Part shown: positions 19,036 to 28,104 of the stretch, one piece after another
Layout: each line of letters opens with the position of its first letter
Position numbering within the stretch: the stretch's first letter is position 1
Assembly: GCF_022761015.1 (NCBI RefSeq)
Contig: NZ_JAKWJQ010000002.1
Location: 513,261 to 577,260 of the forward strand
DNA from: Humibacter sp. RRB41
GTDB taxonomy: Bacteria; Actinomycetota; Actinomycetes; Actinomycetales; Microbacteriaceae
Direction of reading: 5' to 3'
DNA length: 64,000 nt
Translations under genes and position numbers: made by a program
The notes under the pieces: generated by a model
Seen by the model: the letters and a program-made list of their open reading frames with translations, nothing else
Told to the model about the DNA's origin: nothing
Databases searched by the model: none

Positions 19036-20399
19036 GGTGTTCGTCCTCTCGTCTCGCGCGGTGCGGACACCGACGCGTCTTCTCGCTGTCGGTCGGATCC
19101 CTGCCCATCGGAGTGCTGTCCGTCGGCTTCGTCGATGCCGAACAGTGCGGCATCCCGTTCGACGAGCACCGTGCTGATGCGGCGTCCGCGACCCTCCGAC
19201 CTGTCGGCCGTCAGTCTCAGACCACTCACGGTGACGACCGAGCCTTCGATGGGAAGCCTGCCGAGCACCTTGGCCAGCAGCCCGCCGACCGAGTCGACGT
19301 CGTCGTCGTCGAGCTCGATGCCGAAAAGATCGCCCAGCTCGTCCACCGGGAGCCGTGCGCTGACTCGATAGCGGCCATCGCCGAGCGGCTCGACGAGGGG
19401 AACGTCGTGGTCGTACTCGTCCGAGATGTCGCCGACGAGTTCCTCGATCAGGTCTTCGAGCGTGACCAGGCCGGCGATACCGCCGTATTCGTCAACGACC
19501 ATCGCGAGGTGGTTCGACTCCAGCTGCATCTGACCCAGGAGGGCGTCGACCTTCTTCGATTCGGGCACGAACGATGCCGGCCGCACCAGGCTGCCGATCG
19601 TCTCGACATCGACGTCCAGCGGACGTTCGTAGGCCTGCCGCGCCACATCGCGCAGATACAGGATGCCCGCCACCTCGTCGACGTCGTCCCCGACGACCGG
19701 TACGCGCGAGACCCCGGTGGAGAGGAAGAGGCTCATCGCGGTGGAGACCGTCGAGTCGTCGTCGATCGTGATCATGTCGGTGCGCGGGATCATCACCTCG
19801 CGCACGAGTGTCTCGTTGAACTCGAAGATCGAGTGGATCAGCTCCCTGTCGTCCTCTTCGAGCACGTCGAGCTCTGCCGCCTCGTCGACGATGCTGAGCA
19901 GCTGCTCCTCGTTCGCGACGGCTGCCGAGCGGGCTCTGGACGGGGTGACCCGGTTGCCGAGCACCACCAACCCTCGCGCGATCGGGCCGATCAGCACGCG
20001 GATACCATGCACGAGCCACGCGGTCCCCTCGAGCAGGCCCTTCGCGTGTGCCCGTCCGACGCTGCGCGGGCTGGTGCCCACCAGCACGAACGACACGCCC
20101 GTCATGATCGCCGCGGAGAGGATGAGCGCCAGCCACCACTGATCGAAGATGCTGGCGAACGCGAGCGTGACGAGAACGGCCGCCGTGGTCTCCGCGATGA
20201 TGCGGGCGAAGCTGATGGCGTTCAGATGCGCTCCAGGGTCCGCGGCGATGGCCTCGAGCGACCTGCGGAACCGGGAGGTCTGGCCGAGCTCGGCGATGTC
20301 ACCCCTCGACTGCACCGAGATCGCCGCGTCCACCGCCGCCATCAGCCCGCCGAACGCCACCAGAAGCAGTCCGACGACGAGGAACAGTGCGATCAGCAC
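19032..20399 (-). CDS. CNNM/CorC-type CBS-domain membrane protein (hemolysin-like)
   Basis: A 455-residue protein. The N-terminal DUF21 membrane domain (about residues 1-180) opens with [17 protein letters not shown] and has two further hydrophobic pairs. A tandem CBS pair follows, beginning [20 protein letters not shown], and then [27 protein letters not shown], a strongly conserved signature. A C-terminal CorC/HlyC domain ends the recognisable part before a basic low-complexity tail. Relatives are implicated in magnesium and cobalt efflux. GTG start, 10 bp after ybeY. It is translationally coupled to era. No evidence of true haemolysin activity is visible. Confidence 0.92.
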   Translation of the reverse strand: MLIALFLVVGLLLVAFGGLMAAVDAAISVQSRGDIAELGQTSRFRRSLEAIAADPGAHLNAISFARIIAETTAAVLVTLAFASIFDQWWLALILSAAIMTGVSFVLVGTSPRSVGRAHAKGLLEGTAWLVHGIRVLIGPIARGLVVLGNRVTPSRARSAAVANEEQLLSIVDEAAELDVLEEDDRELIHSIFEFNETLVREVMIPRTDMITIDDDSTVSTAMSLFLSTGVSRVPVVGDDVDEVAGILYLRDVARQAYERPLDVDVETIGSLVRPASFVPESKKVDALLGQMQLESNHLAMVVDEYGGIAGLVTLEDLIEELVGDISDEYDHDVPLVEPLGDGRYRVSARLPVDELGDLFGIELDDDDVDSVGGLLAKVLGRLPIEGSVVTVSGLRLTADRSEGRGRRISTVLVERDAALFGIDEADGQHSDGQGSDRQREDASVSAPRETRGRTP

Positions 20400-20409
20400 C
20401 GTGCGCCGC

Positions 20410-20871
20410 CTATCGTCGGCGCTCAGCGACGGCGAAGCCGACGAGGATGTCGCGCTGGATCGAGAACATCTCGCGCTCCTCGGCGGGCTCGGCGTGATCG
20501 AACCCGAGCAAGTGCAGAATGCCGTGCGCCGTCAGCAGCTTCAACTCGTCCATCAGGCCGTGTCCAGCTGTCTCGGCCTGGGCGGCCGCCACTTGGGGAC
20601 ACAGCACGACGTCGCCGAGCAGCCCGGCTGCTGCCGGCTCGTCCTCGGTACCGGGGCGCAACTCATCCATCGGAAAGCTCAGCACATCGGTCGGCCCGGG
20701 CTCGTCCATCCACTGCACGTGCAGTTGTTCCATCGCAGCCTCGTCGACGAGCAAGATCGCCAACTCCGCCTCAGTAGAGACGTGCATGGTGTCGAGCGCG
20801 TAGATCGCGAGGCGCTGCAGAGCTGCCTCGTCGACCTCGATCGCCGATTCGTTGTTGACTTCGATGCTCAC
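20410..20871 (-). CDS. ybeY: endoribonuclease YbeY
   Basis: A 153-residue zinc metalloprotein for 16S rRNA 3'-end processing and ribosome quality control. The invariant zinc-binding motif is [11 protein letters not shown] (H-x3-H-x5-H). [11 protein letters not shown] is the second conserved block. GTG start. It lies 42 bp after phoH, the usual partner. Confidence 0.95.
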   Translation of the reverse strand: MSIEVNNESAIEVDEAALQRLAIYALDTMHVSTEAELAILLVDEAAMEQLHVQWMDEPGPTDVLSFPMDELRPGTEDEPAAAGLLGDVVLCPQVAAAQAETAGHGLMDELKLLTAHGILHLLGFDHAEPAEEREMFSIQRDILVGFAVAERRR

Positions 20872-20913
20872 GGTGTCCTCTTGATCGCGTGCGGCTGGTC
20901 GAGGGTGACGACG

Positions 20914-22002
20914 CTAGCGGCGCTTCGGCAGGTGGTCGCGGGGAACGCCGGTGCGGCGCTCAGCCCGGTTGGCGAACTCGCGAGCCTGCTCACGCTCGTA
21001 ATGGTCGGCTTGCTTGCGGGCGTCGTACTCGGTGTAGGCATCCACGATCCGGCCGACGAGGCTGTGCCGAACGACGTCATCGCTGGTCAGGCGCGAGAAG
21101 TGGATGTCGTCGATACCGTCGAGCACCCGGGTCACCAGTCGCAATCCGCTCGCCGACGTCGGCAGGTCGATCTGGGTGATGTCGCCGGTGACGACCATCC
21201 TCGAGCCGAATCCCAGCCTGGTCAGGAACATCTTCATCTGCTCCGGCGTGGTGTTCTGCGCCTCGTCGAGCACGATGAACGAGTCGTTCAAGGTCCGTCC
21301 GCGCATGTACGCGAGCGGGGCGACCTCGATGGTGCCGCTGGCCAGCAGCTTGGGCACCAGCTCGGGGTCCATCATCTCATTCAACGCGTCGTAGAGCGGC
21401 CGGAGGTACGGATCGATCTTGTCCGTGAGCGTGCCAGGCAGATATCCGAGCCGCTCGCCCGCCTCGATCGCAGGCCTGGACAGGATGATGCGATTGACCT
21501 CTTTGCGCTGAAGCGCCTGAACCGCCTTGGCCATCGCGAGGTACGTCTTGCCTGTACCGGCAGGACCGATGCCGAACACGATCGTGTTCTGATCGATCGC
21601 GTCGACGTACTGCTTCTGCCCGAGCGTCTTCGGGCGGATGCTTTTGCCCTTCGCCGTCAGGATCGCCTGGCTGAGCACGTCGGCCGGGCTGGTACCGGAC
21701 TGGATGATGCGTGCAGAGCTTGCGACCTCGACCGGACTGAGATCGTGGCCATCGCGCACCATCACGAGCAGCTCTTCGATCAGGCGTTTGGCAGCCTCGA
21801 CCTGAGCGGGATCGCCGGTGATCGAGATGTCGTTGCCGCGTACGTGCACGCTCGCCAACGGGTACTGCTTCTCGAGCGTGGTCAGCAGTCTGTCCTGGGC
21901 GCCAAGCAGCCGCACCATGGCGACACCGTCGACGTGCAGCCGGGCCTCCGCGCTGTCGCGGCCGGCGTCGACCTCGGCCGACACCTCATCACTCCGAGCC
22001 AA
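20914..22002 (-). CDS. PhoH-family ATPase/RNA-binding protein
   Basis: A 362-residue cytoplasmic protein. The PhoH P-loop ATPase has Walker A GIGPAGTGKTYLAM and Walker B SFIVLDEAQNTTPEQMKMFLTRLG. An N-terminal KH-like region contains VHVRGNDISITGDPAQVEAAKRLIEEL. TTG 22002 is preferred because GGAAGGA lies five bases upstream, inside the end of the HIT gene; the upstream ATG choices would read through that ribosome site. Family members couple with YbeY in RNA metabolism. The C-terminus is basic and Arg/Glu-rich. Confidence 0.9.
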   Translation of the reverse strand: MARSDEVSAEVDAGRDSAEARLHVDGVAMVRLLGAQDRLLTTLEKQYPLASVHVRGNDISITGDPAQVEAAKRLIEELLVMVRDGHDLSPVEVASSARIIQSGTSPADVLSQAILTAKGKSIRPKTLGQKQYVDAIDQNTIVFGIGPAGTGKTYLAMAKAVQALQRKEVNRIILSRPAIEAGERLGYLPGTLTDKIDPYLRPLYDALNEMMDPELVPKLLASGTIEVAPLAYMRGRTLNDSFIVLDEAQNTTPEQMKMFLTRLGFGSRMVVTGDITQIDLPTSASGLRLVTRVLDGIDDIHFSRLTSDDVVRHSLVGRIVDAYTEYDARKQADHYEREQAREFANRAERRTGVPRDHLPKRR

Positions 22003-22345
22003 GTGTTCCTTCCGAAAGGTCTCCCGCGAGCACATGAGCATGCACGTGGAACACCGTTTGACCGGCGGATTCGCCGTTGTTGAAGATCAGACGGAACTCT
22101 CCGTCTGCCTTGTCGTCCGCCACCTGCTTGGCCACCCTGACGACCTCGGCAAGCAGCTCCGGGTCCTCGGCGGCGAGTTCGACCACATTGCGGTACTGCG
22201 CCGTCTTCGGCACGACCACGACGTGAACAGGCGCCTTGGGTGCGATGTCGTTGAACGCGATCACCCTGTCGTTCTCGAACACCACGTCGGCGGGGATCTC
22301 CCGCTCGATGATGCGTGTGAAGATGCTCGGTTCGATCTGCGTCAT
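21989..22345 (-). CDS. HIT-family nucleotide hydrolase (HinT-like)
   Basis: A 118-residue purine-nucleoside phosphoramidase-like protein. The catalytic histidine triad is VFHVHAHVL, and the nucleotide-binding start is PSIFTRIIEREIPADVVFENDRVIAFNDIAPKAP. ATG 22345 is chosen over ATG 22354 because a TAGAAT -10 lies seven bases before 22345 and overlaps the other candidate. Its 3' end overlaps phoH by 14 bp. Confidence 0.93.
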   Translation of the reverse strand: MTQIEPSIFTRIIEREIPADVVFENDRVIAFNDIAPKAPVHVVVVPKTAQYRNVVELAAEDPELLAEVVRVAKQVADDKADGEFRLIFNNGESAGQTVFHVHAHVLAGDLSEGTLGSE

Positions 22346-22358
22346 GGCATCCATTCTA
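22346..22358 (-). promoter_or_regulatory. leaderless promoter of the HIT gene
   Basis: TAGAAT (22358-22353) plus seven bases precedes ATG 22345, giving a leaderless start inside the hrcA-era gene series. No clear -35. Confidence 0.45.
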
Positions 22359-22426
22359 CGAAGTACCGCCGACGTCGGGCGGGTCGTCCCGGCTTGTTCT
22401 TCCACAGCGTCATCACGAGACGCATG

Positions 22427-23164
22427 TCACCAGCGACCGAGTGCCGCGTTCAGCACGGCGATGGCTGCCGGCCCGGCGCTCGAGGTGCGCAGCACCGCGT
22501 CGCCGAGCCGTACGGACAACGCACCGGCAGCCGAGAGCCGCTGCGACTCCTCGGGCGAGACGCCACCCTCCGGCCCGATGACCACCACCACTTCGCGCGT
22601 GTCGCTCTGCTCGAATCGGATGCCCGCGAGCGGCTCGTTCGCGCCCGGCTCGAGCACGAGCATCCGCGTGGTGGCAGCGCGGGCCGCCAGCTGCGCCGTC
22701 GTCACCGGCTCCTCGACGGATGCCAGCCACGGCCGCACCGACTGCTTCGTCGCTTCGCGCACGATCGACGCCCAGCGCTGCACCCCTTTGAGCTGCTTGT
22801 CTCCGGCCCAGCGCGACACCGAGCGTGCAGCCTGCCACGGGACGATCTGGTCGACGCCGAGCTCGACCGCTGTCTGCACGGCCAACTCGTCACGACCACC
22901 CTTGGCGAGCGCCTGCACGAGCACCACCTGAGGACTCGGTAAAGCTCTCTGCCGAACAGTATGAACTCGCACGACGGCTCTGGATGGTTCTGCGGTCTCG
23001 AGCACGCCACCGAGGAGCAGGCCGTGTCCGTTCGACACGGTCACGACGTCGCCGACTCTGGTGCGGCTCACCGTCACCATGTGCTTCGCCTCGGCCCCTT
23101 CGAGCACGACCTCGCCGCCGACGGTGGCGTCGGCCAGGTCCTCGCGCAGATAGAGGTTCGCCAT
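22427..23164 (-). CDS. rsmE: 16S rRNA (uracil-1498-N3)-methyltransferase
   Basis: A 245-residue SPOUT methyltransferase. The N-terminal PUA-like domain begins MANLYLREDL and includes AKHMVTVSRTRVGD. The knotted SAM-binding core has VVVIGPEGGVSPEE and VRLGDAVLRTSSAGPAAI, the family's LR(T/S)xTA loop. ATG lies 7 bp after dnaJ, so the genes are in one unit. Confidence 0.95.
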   Translation of the reverse strand: MANLYLREDLADATVGGEVVLEGAEAKHMVTVSRTRVGDVVTVSNGHGLLLGGVLETAEPSRAVVRVHTVRQRALPSPQVVLVQALAKGGRDELAVQTAVELGVDQIVPWQAARSVSRWAGDKQLKGVQRWASIVREATKQSVRPWLASVEEPVTTAQLAARAATTRMLVLEPGANEPLAGIRFEQSDTREVVVVIGPEGGVSPEESQRLSAAGALSVRLGDAVLRTSSAGPAAIAVLNAALGRW

Positions 23165-23171
23165 CTGATGA

Positions 23172-24278
23172 CTACAGAAAACGGTCGCGCAGTTTGGAGA
23201 ACAGACCCTGCTGGAAGCGCGCCAGCGACGGCGCCTCTGCTTTGTGCCGTGCTGCGAACTGCTCGATCAACTCGCGTTCGTGTCTGTCGAGCTTGGTCGG
23301 CGTGACGACCTGAACGCCGATGCGCAGATCTCCGCGGCCGCTGCCGCGCAGGTGGGTGATGCCACGAGCCTTGATCGTGACCACGTCGGCGCTCTGCACG
23401 CCCGGCTTCAGCTCGACGTCGATGTCGCCGTCGAGCGCCTTCACCTTGGCGTGCGTGCCGAGCACCGCATCCGGCATCGAAATGGAGAGCGTGCAGAGCA
23501 GGTCGTCGCCGTCGCGGCTGAACACCTCGTGGTGCCGCACCTTGATCTCGAGGTACAGGTCGCCGTTCGGGCCCCCGGCAGGTCCCGCCTCGCCACTGCC
23601 CGGCATCTGCAGCCGCAGACCGGTGTCGACTCCGGCTGGGATGTCGACGGGCACCGTGCGACGCGCGCGAACCCGGCCCTGGCCCTGGCAGGTCACGCAG
23701 GGGGTGGCGATGACGGTGCCGTAGCCGCGGCACGTGCCGCACGGCGACGAGGTCATCACGTTGCCGAGAAGGGAACGAACCGTGCGCTGGATGCTTCCCG
23801 TTCCGTGGCAGATGTCGCAGGTGACCGGCGCGGTACCGGGCTGGCAGCAGCTGCCGCCGCAGGTCTCGCACACCACGGCCGTGTCGACTTCGAGGTCGCG
23901 GTGAGCGCCGAAGATCACCTCGTCGAGGTCGACCTCGACACGCAGCAGGGCGTCTTGACCGCGCTCCCTGCGCGAGCGGGGACCGCGCTGGTTGCCGCCG
24001 CCACCGCCGGCGCCGAAGAACGTCTCGAAGATGTCGCCGAAACCGCCGAAACCTGCGCCACCGTCGAAGCCCGGTTGCGGACCGAGGTCGTACTGCTGAC
24101 GTTGCTGGGGGTCGCTCAACACGTCGTAGGCATGCGTGACGAGCTTGAAACGCTCCGAAGCCTCTGGACTCGGATTGACATCGGGGTGCAGCTCGCGCGC
24201 AAGCCTGCGGTACGCCTTCTTGATCTCGTCGCTCGTCGCGTCACGCGCGACGCCGAGAACTTCGTAATGGTCGGCCAC
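23172..24278 (-). CDS. dnaJ: chaperone DnaJ (HrcA-linked paralogue)
   Basis: A 368-residue type I J-protein that stimulates DnaK. The J domain has [15 protein letters not shown] with HPD. A Gly/Phe-rich linker ([24 protein letters not shown]) precedes the zinc domain with four CxxCxGxG-like repeats. Repeats two to four ([24 protein letters not shown]) are regular; the first is CETCGGSCC, with Cys in place of the last Gly. The C-terminal substrate-binding domain follows. It lies 59 bp downstream of hrcA and should share CIRCE control. Confidence 0.95.
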   Translation of the reverse strand: MADHYEVLGVARDATSDEIKKAYRRLARELHPDVNPSPEASERFKLVTHAYDVLSDPQQRQQYDLGPQPGFDGGAGFGGFGDIFETFFGAGGGGGNQRGPRSRRERGQDALLRVEVDLDEVIFGAHRDLEVDTAVVCETCGGSCCQPGTAPVTCDICHGTGSIQRTVRSLLGNVMTSSPCGTCRGYGTVIATPCVTCQGQGRVRARRTVPVDIPAGVDTGLRLQMPGSGEAGPAGGPNGDLYLEIKVRHHEVFSRDGDDLLCTLSISMPDAVLGTHAKVKALDGDIDVELKPGVQSADVVTIKARGITHLRGSGRGDLRIGVQVVTPTKLDRHERELIEQFAARHKAEAPSLARFQQGLFSKLRDRFL

Positions 24279-24337
24279 GGAAGAGGGGTTTCCTTAACTG
24301 TCGTGTACTGAGTGCGTCACGCCTGCCTGCTGAGCTG

Positions 24338-25372
24338 TCACTCGCCGAGCAGACGCGAAAGATAACGGGCCACGGCACGTACCGCCGCCATGTTGTTCGA
24401 GTAGTCCATGCGGGTCGGTCCGAGCACGCCGAGCCTGGCGACGTCGGTGCCGAACCCCGCGTATCCGCTGGCGACCACGGATGCCTCAGACAGCGTCGCC
24501 GCCGCGTTCTCGCGTCCGATCCGCACGGCCACCCCGTGCTGGTCGCGCTCCATCTCGCCGAACAGCTTGAGCAGCTCCACCTGCTCCTCGATCGCTTCGA
24601 GCACAGGGGTCACGCTGCCCGTGAAGTCGATCTCCGTGCGCACGAGATTCGCCGCGCCCGCCATGATCAGGCGCTCCTGCCTGGTGGATTCGATCTGCTC
24701 GACGATGGCCGAGCACAACGCGGCGGCGAAACCGCGGGCATCCTCGTCCCATCGCTCCGCTGACAGCGTTTCCGGCAGTCTGCGCAGCGTGGCCGCCGCA
24801 TCCGTCAGCCGCATCCCTGCCGCTTCGGCGTTGACTCTGGCCCGCAACTCCGCGAGAGCAACCTCGTCGAGCTCGCCGTCCGGTTCGGCTACGCCCTGCT
24901 CGACGATGCCGGAGTCGGCGATCAGCACACACAGCACGCGACGGGGAGCCAGCGGAACGAACTCGATGTGACGCACCCTGGCACGCGATGTCGACGGATA
25001 CTGCACGAGCGCGACCTGATGCGTCAGCTGCGCGAGCAGCCGCACCGTGCGGGCGAGAACGTCGTCAACGTCGACCGACTGCCCGAGAAACACCTCGATG
25101 GCCTGCCGCTGAGCGGCCGAAAGCGGACGGACCTCCGACATGCGGTCGACGAAGAGCCGATACCCCTTGTCTGTAGGGACACGGCCGGATGACGTGTGCG
25201 GGGCGACGATGAGCTCTTCTTCTTCGAGCGCAGCCATGTCGTTGCGAATCGTCGCTGCCGACACGTCGAACCCGTGCCGCTCGACGATGCTCTTCGACCC
25301 GACCGGCTCCCTGGATGCCACGTAGTCCTGCACGATCACCCGCAGGACTTCGAGGCTGCGATCAGAAACCAC
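24338..25372 (-). CDS. hrcA: heat-inducible transcription repressor HrcA
   Basis: A 344-residue repressor of class I heat-shock genes. The N-terminal winged helix is VLRVIVQDYVASREPVGSKSIVERHGFDVSAATIRNDMAALEEEELI, a signature of the family. The middle GAF-like dimerisation region and inserted domain follow, with PLAPRRVLCVLIADSGIVEQ. GTG start preceded by GGAAGGAG. A perfect CIRCE element lies just upstream, so the gene is autoregulated and GroE-modulated by analogy. Confidence 0.97.
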   Translation of the reverse strand: MVSDRSLEVLRVIVQDYVASREPVGSKSIVERHGFDVSAATIRNDMAALEEEELIVAPHTSSGRVPTDKGYRLFVDRMSEVRPLSAAQRQAIEVFLGQSVDVDDVLARTVRLLAQLTHQVALVQYPSTSRARVRHIEFVPLAPRRVLCVLIADSGIVEQGVAEPDGELDEVALAELRARVNAEAAGMRLTDAAATLRRLPETLSAERWDEDARGFAAALCSAIVEQIESTRQERLIMAGAANLVRTEIDFTGSVTPVLEAIEEQVELLKLFGEMERDQHGVAVRIGRENAAATLSEASVVASGYAGFGTDVARLGVLGPTRMDYSNNMAAVRAVARYLSRLLGE

Positions 25373-25407
25373 TCCGCCTGCTCCTTCCGGTCACCGCGGG
25401 CAAGGCA

Positions 25408-25434
25408 TTGGCACTCACCACTGTCGAGTGCCAA
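25408..25434. promoter_or_regulatory. CIRCE operator
   Basis: TTGGCACTC (25408-25416), a nine-base spacer and GAGTGCCAA (25426-25434) form a perfect inverted repeat, differing from the TTAGCACTC-N9-GAGTGCTAA consensus only at the third base of each arm. It is about 35 bp before hrcA. A possible -10 TATGAT (25439-25434, minus) overlaps its edge, so bound HrcA would block initiation. Confidence 0.95.
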
Positions 25435-25768
25435 TCATATCGCCAGCACCCGATCCCGCGCTGAGCGGGTCGGGCGATTCGCAGCGATAACCCGATGAGG
25501 TCGGTCACCGCGGCGGCTCCTTGTCGTCACGGCACGTCGAGAAAGTGCTGATCGGAATGTGGCGCCCGAAGCCTATCGACCCCGCTGTCTACCGCGGAAA
25601 TCGAGGACGCAATCGTGTCGCGCGCGCCGGCGAGCTGCCATTGCAGACGCGCTGGGCGGGCAGTACCTTATGCCTGAGCTCGCGCACAGCCGTGCGCCGT
25701 GTGCATGCGCTCCTGCGCCTGCCCTGGGCGAGACCATGATCCCGCAACCGTTCGAAAGGCACCGTACG
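25435..25768. other. intergenic region between hrcA and the DUF4870 genes
   Basis: 334 bp without a supportable gene. It holds the outer part of the hrcA promoter at its left end and a candidate rightward promoter at 25641-25669. Small open frames here lack recognisable sequence or ribosome sites. No RNA gene or repeat was recognised. Confidence 0.6.
25641..25669 (+). promoter_or_regulatory. promoter for the DUF4870 gene pair
   Basis: TTGCAG (25641-25646) and TACCTT (25664-25669) are spaced 17 bp and point at the gene starting 100 bp downstream. Confidence 0.4.
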
Positions 25769-26350
25769 ATGAGCGATCCGAACGCACCACAAGAACCGGC
25801 AGATCCCAACCAGCAGCCGCCTGCACCACAGCAGCCGCCTGCACCACAGCAGCCGCAGTACGGACAGCAGCCGCCGCAGGCGGGACAGCAGCCGCCCCAG
25901 TACGCGCAGCAGCCGCCGCAATACGGTCAGCAGCAGCCGCCCCAGTACGGGCAGCAGCCGCCGCAATACGGGCAGCCTCAGTATGCAGCCCCCGGCCAGC
26001 CGCTGTCGCCGGAGTCCGACAAGACTGCGGCGATGTGGGCTCACATCGGAGGCGTGGTCGGCTTCCTGCCTTCTCTCATCATCTGGCTCGTCCTCAAGGA
26101 TCGCGGCCCGCGTACCAACGTCGAGGGCAAGGAAGCGCTGAACTGGCAGATCACGTTCACGATCATCGAGGTCGCGATCCAGATCCTCAGCGTGATCTTC
26201 GGCGTCTTCTTCTGGCCGATCACGATCCTGTTCTCGCTCTTGTTCTGGGCGGTGTGGATCGTCAATATCGTCTTCTCGATCCTTGGCGGGGTGCGTGTGA
26301 ACGCCGGCGGCAGCTACCGTTACCCGTTCAACTTCCGTTTCATCAAGTAG
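25769..26350 (+). CDS. DUF4870 (Tic20-like) membrane protein with Gln/Pro-rich N-terminus
   Basis: A 193-residue protein. Residues 10-85 are low complexity with repeated PPQYGQQ-type heptads. The C-terminal domain has three membrane segments: MWAHIGGVVGFLPSLIIWLVL, a long stretch from FTIIEVAIQILSVIFGVFF, and a third ending VWIVNIVFSILGGVRVNAGG. KDRGPRTNVEGKEALNWQ is the conserved loop of the DUF4870 family. GAAAGG lies upstream of the ATG. The Gln/Pro repeat tail is common in actinobacterial envelope proteins and probably faces the cytoplasm. Function unknown. A paralogue follows 123 bp downstream. Confidence 0.85.
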   Translation: MSDPNAPQEPADPNQQPPAPQQPPAPQQPQYGQQPPQAGQQPPQYAQQPPQYGQQQPPQYGQQPPQYGQPQYAAPGQPLSPESDKTAAMWAHIGGVVGFLPSLIIWLVLKDRGPRTNVEGKEALNWQITFTIIEVAIQILSVIFGVFFWPITILFSLLFWAVWIVNIVFSILGGVRVNAGGSYRYPFNFRFIK

Positions 26351-26360
26351 CCGAGGCGGC

Positions 26361-26398
26361 GGGAGAGCACGGCACGGCACGCCGTCGTCGTCTCTCCC
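26361..26398 (+). terminator. possible terminator hairpin after the first DUF4870 gene
   Basis: GGGAGAG (26361-26367) pairs with CTCTCCC (26392-26398) around a 24-base loop that can itself fold (GGCACGGCAC with GCCGTCG). There is no T-run, so termination is uncertain. Confidence 0.35.
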
Positions 26399-26473
26399 TC
26401 CGGCCTACCCCTGTGCCCTAGGGTGGGGGGCCGTAGATCGCCCGTGCCGGGCGCAACCCCTAAGGAGTTCGAC

Positions 26474-26878
26474 ATGAGCAACGTCCCGCCCCCTCCGCCG
26501 CAGAATCCCTACGCGCAGGGATCTCCGCAGATGGACCCCGCCAGCGAGAAGACCTGGTCGACGCTGGTGCACCTCGGCGGAGCCATCATCTCGTTCATCA
26601 CGTACGCGACGCTCGCCTTCCTGCCTGCGTTGATCGGCTACCTCGTGCTGAAGGATCGCGGGCCGTTCGTTCGCGAGAACACGAAGAATGCGCTGAACTT
26701 CCAGCTGACCCTTCTGATCGGCGTGGTCATCGGATGGATCACATCCTTCATCTTGATCGGCTTCCTGATCCTGCTCGCCGTCTGGGTGGTCAACATCGTC
26801 TTCAGCATCATCGCCGCCGTGCGCTCGAACCGCGGCGAGGTCTACCGCTACCCGATGACCATCGCTTTCATCAAGTAG
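26474..26878 (+). CDS. DUF4870 membrane protein (second copy)
   Basis: A 134-residue protein beginning after a strong AAGGAG. It has a short Pro-rich N-terminus and the same core: STLVHLGGAIISFI, LIGYLVLKDRGPFVRENTKNALNFQ, and WVVNIVFSIIAAVRSNRGEVYRYPM. The loop KDRGPxxxENxKNALNxQ and the ending YRYPxxxxFIK match the neighbouring gene, so the two are paralogues that differ mainly in the N-terminal tail. Function unknown. It ends 2 bp from the convergent hemW. Confidence 0.87.
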   Translation: MSNVPPPPPQNPYAQGSPQMDPASEKTWSTLVHLGGAIISFITYATLAFLPALIGYLVLKDRGPFVRENTKNALNFQLTLLIGVVIGWITSFILIGFLILLAVWVVNIVFSIIAAVRSNRGEVYRYPMTIAFIK

Positions 26879-26880
26879 GA

Positions 26881-28104
26881 CTACGCCACCAGTCGACGCA
26901 CGACAGCGTCTGCCAGCAGCCGCCCTGCACGGGTCAGTTCCACCGACCCGTGCAGGGCGGCTTTCGCATCGACAAGGCCGTCTGCGATCAGACCGGCGAC
27001 CGCGGCGCGACCCGTGCCTTGCAAGGCCGACGTGGGAAGGCCGTCGCGGATGCGTACACGCAGTAGCACGTCCTCGAATTCGCGCGTGGTGGCATCCAGC
27101 GTCTCCCTGCCCGCTGCGGGCGAATCACCCGCCAGAACTCGTTGAGCATATGCGGCGGGATGCTTCACGTTCCACCACCGCACACCGCCTACGTGGCTGT
27201 GGGCGCCTGGCCCCACTCCCCACCAGTCGTGACCGAGCCAGTACCCGAGGTTGTGGCGCGAACGGTGGTCGACATCCGTCGCCCAGTTGCTGACCTCGTA
27301 CCATTCGAAGCCGGTATCGGCGAGCCTGTCGTCGATGAGCTCGTACATGTCGGCCTGCAGGTCTTCATCGGGCTCGGCGACCTCGCCGCGACGGATCTGC
27401 CTCGCGAGCTTGGTGCCGTCCTCGACGATCAGCGAGTAGGCGGAAATGTGGTCGGGAGCGCACTCCAGTGCGGCGTCGACCGACGTCGCCCAGTCCTTCA
27501 GCGACTCGCCCGGCGTTCCGTAGATGAGATCGAGGCTCACCTGCAGGCCGGCATCCTTCGCCCATCGCACGACGAGCGGAACCCGCTCCGGGTCGTGCGT
27601 GCGCTCGAGGGTGTGCAGCACGTGCGGCACCGCTGACTGCATTCCGAACGAGACCCGGGTGAACCCTGCGTCGGCGAGCTCGGCGAGATAGGCCGCGTCG
27701 ACGCTGTCCGGATTCGCCTCGGTCGTGACCTCGGCATCGTCCGCGAGACCGAAGACGTCGCGCACCTGAACCAACATCGAGCGCAGATCGGCTGCCGGCA
27801 GGAGTGTTGGCGTGCCGCCGCCGAAGAACACCGTTGCGGCCTTCCGAGCGACAACACCGGAACGTGCGAGCACGTCGGAGGCGAGCCGCACCTCCTGCCG
27901 AGCCTGGTCGGCGTAGTCAGTCTGTTTCACGCCGCGCAGCTCGGTGGCCGTGTACGTGTTGAAATCGCAATATCCGCAGCGCACTCGGCAGAACGGCACG
28001 TGGAGGTAGACACCGAAATCGCGATGCTGTGCGCCGACCGCTGCACTGTCGGGGAGCAGTCCGTCCGACGGCGCCGGATCAGCGATCGGCAGGGCGCTCG
28101 GCAT
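26881..28104 (-). CDS. hemW: radical SAM heme chaperone HemW
   Basis: A 407-residue protein related to coproporphyrinogen III oxidase HemN. The cluster-binding motif is VPFCRVRCGYCDFN (CX3CX2C) after GVYLHVPF. FFGGGTPTLL, VTTEANPDS and RVSFGMQS are conserved radical SAM segments, and LIYGTPGESLKDW completes them. It lacks the fourth N-terminal features needed for true HemN activity, as far as can be read, so the heme-chaperone name is preferred. The start at 28104 overlaps the preceding gene by 26 bp. Two bases separate it from the convergent DUF4870 gene. Confidence 0.92.
   Translation of the reverse strand: MPSALPIADPAPSDGLLPDSAAVGAQHRDFGVYLHVPFCRVRCGYCDFNTYTATELRGVKQTDYADQARQEVRLASDVLARSGVVARKAATVFFGGGTPTLLPAADLRSMLVQVRDVFGLADDAEVTTEANPDSVDAAYLAELADAGFTRVSFGMQSAVPHVLHTLERTHDPERVPLVVRWAKDAGLQVSLDLIYGTPGESLKDWATSVDAALECAPDHISAYSLIVEDGTKLARQIRRGEVAEPDEDLQADMYELIDDRLADTGFEWYEVSNWATDVDHRSRHNLGYWLGHDWWGVGPGAHSHVGGVRWWNVKHPAAYAQRVLAGDSPAAGRETLDATTREFEDVLLRVRIRDGLPTSALQGTGRAAVAGLIADGLVDAKAALHGSVELTRAGRLLADAVVRRLVA

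Noticed and set aside
16771..19371. 866-residue open frame on the plus strand
   Set aside because: Antisense of the kinase and era, both with complete conserved motifs.
19032..20399. True haemolysin
   Set aside because: Name comes from old family annotation; DUF21, CBS and CorC domains indicate a transport or metal-handling role.
25800..25990. Possible CRISPR-like repeats
   Set aside because: The repeats are in-frame PPQYGQQ codons of one gene without unique spacers.
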